Shown here in pieces: positions 14,067 through 17,803 of a stretch of DNA of 17,803 nucleotides. The translations under genes and the position numbers were made by a program. The notes under the pieces were generated by a model. It did not search any database. It was not told the DNA's origin and saw only the letters and a list, made by a program, of their open reading frames with translations. This stretch comes from an uncultured Anaerolineales bacterium (GTDB taxonomy: Bacteria; Chloroflexota; Anaerolineae; Anaerolineales; Villigracilaceae): assembly GCA_937928015.1 (NCBI GenBank), contig CALFXA010000186.1:1-17803 (forward strand), written 5' to 3'. Position 1 is the first letter of the stretch. Every line of letters starts with the position of its first letter.

Positions 14067-14216
14067 TCGGACTTTATCCGTATTTCTGACTTTATGCGAA
14101 CGGGCATCGACCCGAGCAGGCTCCAACTCAAGTCCACGATCCCGTGGCAATCCATGGGAAAAATGGACGATGCCGAGCTGGCCACCTTGTACGCCTACCT
14201 GCTCAGCCTGAAATAA
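14067..14216 (+). pseudogene. Cytochrome c C-terminal remnant
   Basis: The reading frame ending at TAA 14216 encodes FMRTGIDPSRLQL, then IPWQSMGKMDDAELATLYAY and LLSL. This matches the C-terminal helix region of class I cytochromes c, where one expects a TG-DP-G-QL segment, then MPW, then MTDEELKALYAYLQSL. No CxxCH haem site is found upstream, and the usual axial Met before PW is Ile, so it cannot be a functional cytochrome. A near-repeat of GACTTTAT(C/G)CG occurs at 14070-14080 and 14088-14098, at the front edge of the remnant. The rest of 13982-14066 shows nothing recognisable. Confidence 0.6.
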
Positions 14217-14245
14217 ACTTCGACGCGGATAAAGCCAAAATCGGT

Positions 14246-14265
14246 CCCCGCCCGGTGTGGCGGGG
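14246..14265 (+). terminator. Hairpin upstream of pfk, weak terminator candidate
   Basis: A 7-bp perfect GC stem (CCCCGCC with GGCGGGG) and a 6-nt loop is followed by ATTTGATT, a poor U-tract. A TATAAT box lies just behind it at 14280-14285, without a visible -35. The rest of the 14217-14411 spacer shows only the pfk ribosome-binding site. Confidence 0.4.
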
Positions 14266-14411
14266 ATTTGATTCGGGTATATAATTTTTTACATAGTGCC
14301 GCATAATTATCTAAACTTTGGTTTGCAATTTCAACCTACGAGCGGGGCTGAAAAGTTTAATTGCTTATGAGGCAAGCGGCGACGCAACCGAGACCCAGTC
14401 AGGAGGCTGGC

Positions 14412-15608
14412 ATGTCAAAGAAACCAGGTGCAATCGCAATTTTGACAGGCGGAGGGGATGTTCCAGGGTTGAACCCGGCCATTCGCGCGGTGACCATCCG
14501 TGCGTTGCGGGAAGGGTACCGCGTCATTGGGCTTCGACGCGGTTGGGCGGGGCTGGTGGATATCGTCCGCGACAAGGGAGCGGACAACTCGAACAACTAC
14601 CAGGAACTGACCGAAGAGATCGTCAACCGCGCAGGCCGTACCGGGGGAACCTTCCTGCACACATCCCGAACCAATCCCAGCAACGTCAAAAAATCTGCAA
14701 TCCCCGAACATCTCAAAGACAAGTTCAACGCCGAGCGTAACGACCTGACGCCCGAAGTGCTGAAAAACCTGGATTTCCTGAACGTGGATTACCTCATCCC
14801 CATCGGCGGTGACGACACGCTCAGCTATGGGGTGCGCCTGTATAAAGAAGGCATCCATGTAATCGCCATCCCCAAGACGATGGACAACGATGTACCTGGC
14901 ACCGATTATTGTATCGGGTTCAGCACCTGTGTCACCCGCACCATCGCGCTGACCAACAACCTGCGGACCATCGCGGGTTCACACGAACGTTTCCTGGTAC
15001 TGGAGGTCTTTGGGCGCTATGCAGGCTTCACGGCCATGCTGCCCACCCTGGCGGGCGCAGCCAATCGCTGCGTCATCCCCGAATTCCAATTCGACATCGA
15101 ACATCTGACGGAACTGATGAGCAAGGACCGCCTGCGCAATCCCAGCCGATACTCCATTGCGCTGGTCTCGGAGGGCGCCACCTTCAAAGGCGGCGATGTG
15201 ATGTTCGAAGGCCAGGCCACCGACGCCTTCGGCCACGCCAAATTGGGCGGCATCGGCGATGTGGTCTCCTCGGCCATGAAGGAGCTTTCGCCCAAGTTCA
15301 ACGGCGGCAAAACCGTGGACGTGGTCAACCAGAAACTGGGATACATGGTGCGCGGCGGCGACCCCGACGCCATCGACTCGATCGTGCCGATGGCCTTCGG
15401 TAACCTGGCTCTTGATCTGATCCTGAAAGGCATCCACGGGCGGCTGGTCGTACTCAAGAACGGCCGCTACGACAACCTCCCGCTGGACGTAGTCACCGCC
15501 AGCAAGAAGTTGGTCAACGTGGATCGCTCCTACGACACCGACCGCTACCGACCCAAGTATGAGAATTTCGAGATGAAGCCGCTGTTCATCATGACCAGCG
15601 AAGGCTGA
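14412..15608 (+). CDS. pfp: 6-phosphofructokinase, predicted pyrophosphate-dependent
   Basis: The 398-residue product phosphorylates fructose 6-phosphate in glycolysis. Start ATG 14412 has a perfect AGGAGG 5 nt upstream. Motifs are LTGGGDVPGLN (11-21), IGGDDTLSYG (131-140), IPKTMDND (153-160, catalytic Asp158), EVFGRYAGFTA (198-208), VSEGA (252-256) and YMVRGGDPDA (311-320). In ATP-dependent enzymes the second motif is GGDGS and the third begins PGT. Here Asp135 and Lys155 occupy those Gly positions, the known signature of PPi-dependent enzymes. PPi use is therefore predicted and would make the step reversible. The protein is longer than E. coli PfkA, as is usual for this group. No partner gene is adjacent; a large palindromic repeat follows. 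Confidence 0.9.
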   Translation: MSKKPGAIAILTGGGDVPGLNPAIRAVTIRALREGYRVIGLRRGWAGLVDIVRDKGADNSNNYQELTEEIVNRAGRTGGTFLHTSRTNPSNVKKSAIPEHLKDKFNAERNDLTPEVLKNLDFLNVDYLIPIGGDDTLSYGVRLYKEGIHVIAIPKTMDNDVPGTDYCIGFSTCVTRTIALTNNLRTIAGSHERFLVLEVFGRYAGFTAMLPTLAGAANRCVIPEFQFDIEHLTELMSKDRLRNPSRYSIALVSEGATFKGGDVMFEGQATDAFGHAKLGGIGDVVSSAMKELSPKFNGGKTVDVVNQKLGYMVRGGDPDAIDSIVPMAFGNLALDLILKGIHGRLVVLKNGRYDNLPLDVVTASKKLVNVDRSYDTDRYRPKYENFEMKPLFIMTSEG

Positions 15609-15617
15609 ACAAGAAAA

Positions 15618-15681
15618 TTCACCACAGAGGTCACAGAGAACACGGAGATTCTTTAAGAAACTCTGTGACCTCCGTGGTGAA
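15618..15681. repeat. 64-bp dispersed palindromic repeat
   Basis: Two 21-nt arms (15618-15638 and 15661-15681) are reverse complements except for one position that can form a G-U pair. The 22-nt centre contains a smaller palindrome TTCTTTAAGAA (15649-15659). The arm begins TTCACCACAGAGGTCACAGA. From memory, CACAGAG-type inverted repeats of this kind are scattered through many environmental bacterial genomes, though I cannot confirm copy number here. It could act as a bidirectional terminator-like structure between pfp and the dehydratase gene. Confidence 0.8.
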
Positions 15682-15701
15682 GTGCGGGGGCCAGAATTCC
15701 G

Positions 15702-15710
15702 TGGCATAAT
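15702..15710 (+). promoter_or_regulatory. Possible extended -10 promoter of the L-serine dehydratase gene
   Basis: TGGCATAAT lies 32 nt before the start codon, directly after the palindromic repeat. No matching -35 hexamer is seen, so this is a weak call based on position and the extended -10 form. Confidence 0.3.
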
Positions 15711-15741
15711 GCGGGGATTATCGACTTATCAGGAGCAAGCA

Positions 15742-17001
15742 ATGGAATCGATCAAAGAACTCTATCGGATCGGCATCGGTCCGTCGAGCAGTCATACCAT
15801 GGGACCGCGGCGCGCGGCGGAGATTTTCCGCGGCCGCTACCCGTCTGCGGCGGCGTATCGCGTCAAATTATATGGAAGCCTGGCCGCCACGGGACGCGGT
15901 CACCTGACGGATGCCGCCATCAAGAGCGTTTTCCACAACGAGACCCTCGAACTGGTCTGGAAACCCGAAAAGACCCTGCCCCTCCACCCCAACGGGATGC
16001 GCTTCGAGGCGCTGACCGCCGAAGGGAAATCCTTCGGCCGCTGGGAGGTTTACTCGGTGGGAGGCGGTGCCCTGCGCGACGAGGGCAGCCTGCCCGTACC
16101 GAAATGCGTCTACACCACCAAGAGCATGCGCGAGATCCTCGAACACTGCAAGCAGACGGGTCAGGCGCTGTGGGAATACGTCGAGGAGAACGAAGGTCCC
16201 GAGATCTGGGATGATCTGCGCGAGGTCTGGCGGGTGATGCAAGCCGCCATCGAGCGCGGTCTGCTTGCAGAGGGCGTTCTGCCCGGCGGATTGGGCGTGG
16301 CACGCAAATCCTGGGCGTTCTATCGCAAAGCCAACCTGTCGGGTGCCGTGCTGCAACGGGTGGGACTGGTCTCGGCCTACGCGCTGGCCGTCTCGGAGGA
16401 GAATGCCAGCGGCGGCGAGATCGTCACCGCGCCGACTTGTGGCTCGTGCGGGGTCGTTCCTGCCGTGCTGCGTCACCTGTATGAGGTCCTCAATTGCTCC
16501 GAGGATTCCATTCTGCGGGCGCTGGCCACGGCGGGCCTGATTGGCGACATCGCCAAACATAACGCGTCCATCTCGGGTGCGGAGGTCGGCTGCCAGGGCG
16601 AAGTGGGGGTGGCCTGCGCGATGGCGGCGGGCGCGGCGGCCCAACTATTGGGCGGCACCGCCCGTCAGATCGAGTACGCCGCCGAAATGGGACTCGAACA
16701 CCACCTCGGCCTGACCTGCGATCCCGTCAACGGGCTGGTGCAGATTCCCTGCATCGAGCGTAACGCCTTTGCCGCCGCCCGCGCCCTCTCCGCCGCCGAC
16801 TACGCCCTCTTCACTGACGGCAGCCACCGCATCTCGTACGACGACGTGGTATCGGTGATGCGCGAGACGGGACACGCCCTGCCCTCGCTCTACCGCGAGA
16901 CCTCTGAAGGTGGGCTGGCTGCCGCCTATCAGCGCCGCCGTAACAAGAAGCTGGCTGCCGCCCCTGTGCCTGTCGAGCCGCCTGCGACCAATGGCGGATA
17001 A
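15742..17001 (+). CDS. sdaA: L-serine dehydratase, single-chain iron-sulfur type
   Basis: The 419-residue product deaminates L-serine to pyruvate and ammonia with a [4Fe-4S] cluster. The N-terminal beta domain carries GPSSSHTMGP (13-22), and SVGGGALRDEG (105-115) leads into the alpha domain. Candidate cluster Cys residues are in APTCGSCG (Cys233, Cys236), GCQGEVG (Cys284) and LTCDPVNGLVQIPC (Cys326, Cys337). Both domains are fused, as in E. coli SdaA and unlike the two-subunit Firmicutes enzyme. The start at 15742 has AGGAG 6 nt upstream; an in-frame GTG at 15682 would extend into the palindromic repeat and is less likely. The tail after residue 405 is Pro/Ala-rich and probably disordered. 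Such oxygen-sensitive enzymes fit an anaerobic amino-acid-using lifestyle. Confidence 0.95.
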   Translation: MESIKELYRIGIGPSSSHTMGPRRAAEIFRGRYPSAAAYRVKLYGSLAATGRGHLTDAAIKSVFHNETLELVWKPEKTLPLHPNGMRFEALTAEGKSFGRWEVYSVGGGALRDEGSLPVPKCVYTTKSMREILEHCKQTGQALWEYVEENEGPEIWDDLREVWRVMQAAIERGLLAEGVLPGGLGVARKSWAFYRKANLSGAVLQRVGLVSAYALAVSEENASGGEIVTAPTCGSCGVVPAVLRHLYEVLNCSEDSILRALATAGLIGDIAKHNASISGAEVGCQGEVGVACAMAAGAAAQLLGGTARQIEYAAEMGLEHHLGLTCDPVNGLVQIPCIERNAFAAARALSAADYALFTDGSHRISYDDVVSVMRETGHALPSLYRETSEGGLAAAYQRRRNKKLAAAPVPVEPPATNGG

Positions 17002-17056
17002 ACTTTGCTTCATGAGCGCTGTACACTTCTGGTAATTCGTTTCCAGGAGAAACAGC

Positions 17057-17353
17057 ATGATGAAGCAATGCCCCGAATGTGGTTCGACCGAAATCATCCC
17101 TGACTTGTTGGTATTTTCAGATGGCGACGCTGTTGGACAGCATCCACCTTACGTCAGTGTGATAGAACCAGAGCCCGAAAAGCGCCCATTCATCTGGGTG
17201 CCGAAAAGCATATCTGTAGGCTTCCGCGCGGATGTATGTGGAGGATGCGGTTATACCCGTTTCTACACCCGACAATACGCCGCTCTATTGGATGCCCATA
17301 AAAAGGGCTATAAAAGCCAGAAGTACAACCTGTCCATCCTCCTGCCGATGTAA
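17057..17353 (+). CDS. Small zinc-ribbon protein
   Basis: The 98-residue product begins with the knuckle CPECG (5-9) and has a second pair CGGCGYTRFY (61-70), so it should form one zinc ribbon with a long insertion between the two halves. It has no membrane segment. AGGAGA precedes ATG 17057 by 6 nt. It lies 55 nt after sdaA and 44 nt before another zinc-ribbon gene on the same strand, so the three may be co-transcribed. I do not recognise a specific family or function. The pattern of an N-terminal CPxCG and a later CGxCGYTxFY is common in uncharacterised proteins. Confidence 0.75.
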   Translation: MMKQCPECGSTEIIPDLLVFSDGDAVGQHPPYVSVIEPEPEKRPFIWVPKSISVGFRADVCGGCGYTRFYTRQYAALLDAHKKGYKSQKYNLSILLPM

Positions 17354-17397
17354 GCAGAAAACCTTATCCGTAGCACCAAACAGAATCGGAGTTTCCC

Positions 17398-17757
17398 ATG
17401 CCTGAGATGCGCCTGTTGAAATGCCCCGCCTGCGGGGGGCCGCTCGAACCGCCGCGCGGCGAGTCCACCATGAAATGCACCTACTGCGGCAACGCGGTGG
17501 TCATCCCCGAAAGCCTGCGCTCGGCCCCTGAAACGGCGGCCAGCCCGCAGGTCAGCGTTTTCTCGGGCATCGACCTGAACTCGATGGTCGGCTACGGCGC
17601 ACAATGGAGCGAAGTCGTCCAGATGGCGCAGAGGGGCAGTAAAGAGGAGGCGGTCAAGAAATACATGGCGCTGACGGGCAACAGCGAATCCTCGGCGCGC
17701 TACATGGTGGACAATCTCTCGGGCAGCCAACTCTACGACACCATGACGGGCCAGGCC
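17398..17757 (+). CDS. Zinc-ribbon protein, 3' end missing (cut by adapter)
   Basis: The ATG at 17398 opens a frame that stays open to the window end, but only 120 codons (to 17757) are genuine; the final codons translate sequencing adapter. The start codon follows CGGAG by a few nt. The N-terminus forms a compact zinc ribbon, CPACGG (8-13) and CTYCGN (27-32), followed by a linker and a region with SHOCT-like character (QRGSKEEAVKKYMALTG, about 78-94). Proteins of this layout often continue with a second domain, which is lost here. Function is unknown. Confidence 0.75.
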
Positions 17758-17803
17758 AGATCGGAAGAGCACACGTCTGAACTCCAGTCACGAGTGGATA
17801 TCT
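17758..17803 (+). other. Illumina TruSeq adapter (non-biological sequence)
   Basis: The last 46 bases begin AGATCGGAAGAGCACACGTC and continue through GAACTCCAGTCAC, then GAGTGG and ATATCT. This is the TruSeq read-1 adapter with, from memory, index 23 and the start of the common tail. It is a library artefact and not part of the genome. It marks the physical end of the contig. Confidence 0.97.

Noticed and set aside
14361..14411. Earlier in-frame start for phosphofructokinase
   Set aside because: The ATG at 14412 has a perfect AGGAGG and gives the normal N-terminus; the extension is not family-like.
17308..17772. Minus-strand frame starting MLFRS at the contig end
   Set aside because: Its start codon lies in the sequencing adapter, and the rest is antisense to the zinc-ribbon gene.
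1..17803. CRISPR arrays, tRNA or rRNA genes, transposases, phage genes
   Set aside because: No regularly spaced repeats, tRNA-like cloverleaf sequence, rRNA segment or mobile-element protein was seen on either strand.

Overview
The window looks like the end of a contig from an anaerobic, moderately GC-rich bacterium. It is most likely a member of the Chloroflexota (Anaerolineae-like): the gene set, the predicted PPi-type phosphofructokinase, the GT-C-like membrane protein and the style of dispersed palindromic repeats all suggest this. The lineage is an inference, since no rRNA or other phylogenetic marker is present. The last 46 bases are untrimmed Illumina adapter, so the real sequence stops near 17757.

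Left part (1-11328, all minus strand). A promoter at 11300-11328 drives a compact purine and carbamoyl-phosphate catabolic operon. The order of transcription is 8-oxoguanine deaminase/SsnA-type amidohydrolase, adenine deaminase (ade), a HutC-type GntR regulator, the M20 hydrolase YgeY, an aspartate-carbamoyltransferase-like paralog, a histidine phosphatase, the knotted carbamoyltransferase YgeW, carbamate kinase, and a large GT-C-like membrane protein. After a 186-bp gap with its own promoter, a lipoprotein (possibly the binding protein of a transporter) starts and runs off the left edge. The set resembles the E. coli yge/ssnA/yqeA region and gut purine-degradation clusters. Two deaminases feed purines inward, YgeY and the carbamoyltransferases act on ring-opened intermediates, and carbamate kinase would harvest ATP from carbamoyl phosphate. 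ygeX, hyuA/hydA, xdh and ygfK are not in the window. Both minus-strand promoters carry a TTGTCT-type inverted repeat 5-6 bp downstream of the -10, which fits autoregulation by the GntR protein.

Middle (11440-13373, plus strand). A near-consensus promoter is followed by about 400 nt of highly structured leader: a 21-codon ORF, a stem covering its Shine-Dalgarno sequence, and two terminator hairpins that share arms. Then come rsgA (ribosome-assembly GTPase) and an overlapping RNHCP-domain gene, closed by a strong terminator.

Right part (13397-17803, plus strand). A small SHOCT-like membrane protein is followed by a degenerate cytochrome c C-terminus, then a phosphofructokinase with PPi-type active-site residues, a 64-bp palindromic repeat, a single-chain iron-sulfur L-serine dehydratase, and two zinc-ribbon proteins. 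The second zinc-ribbon gene is cut by the adapter.
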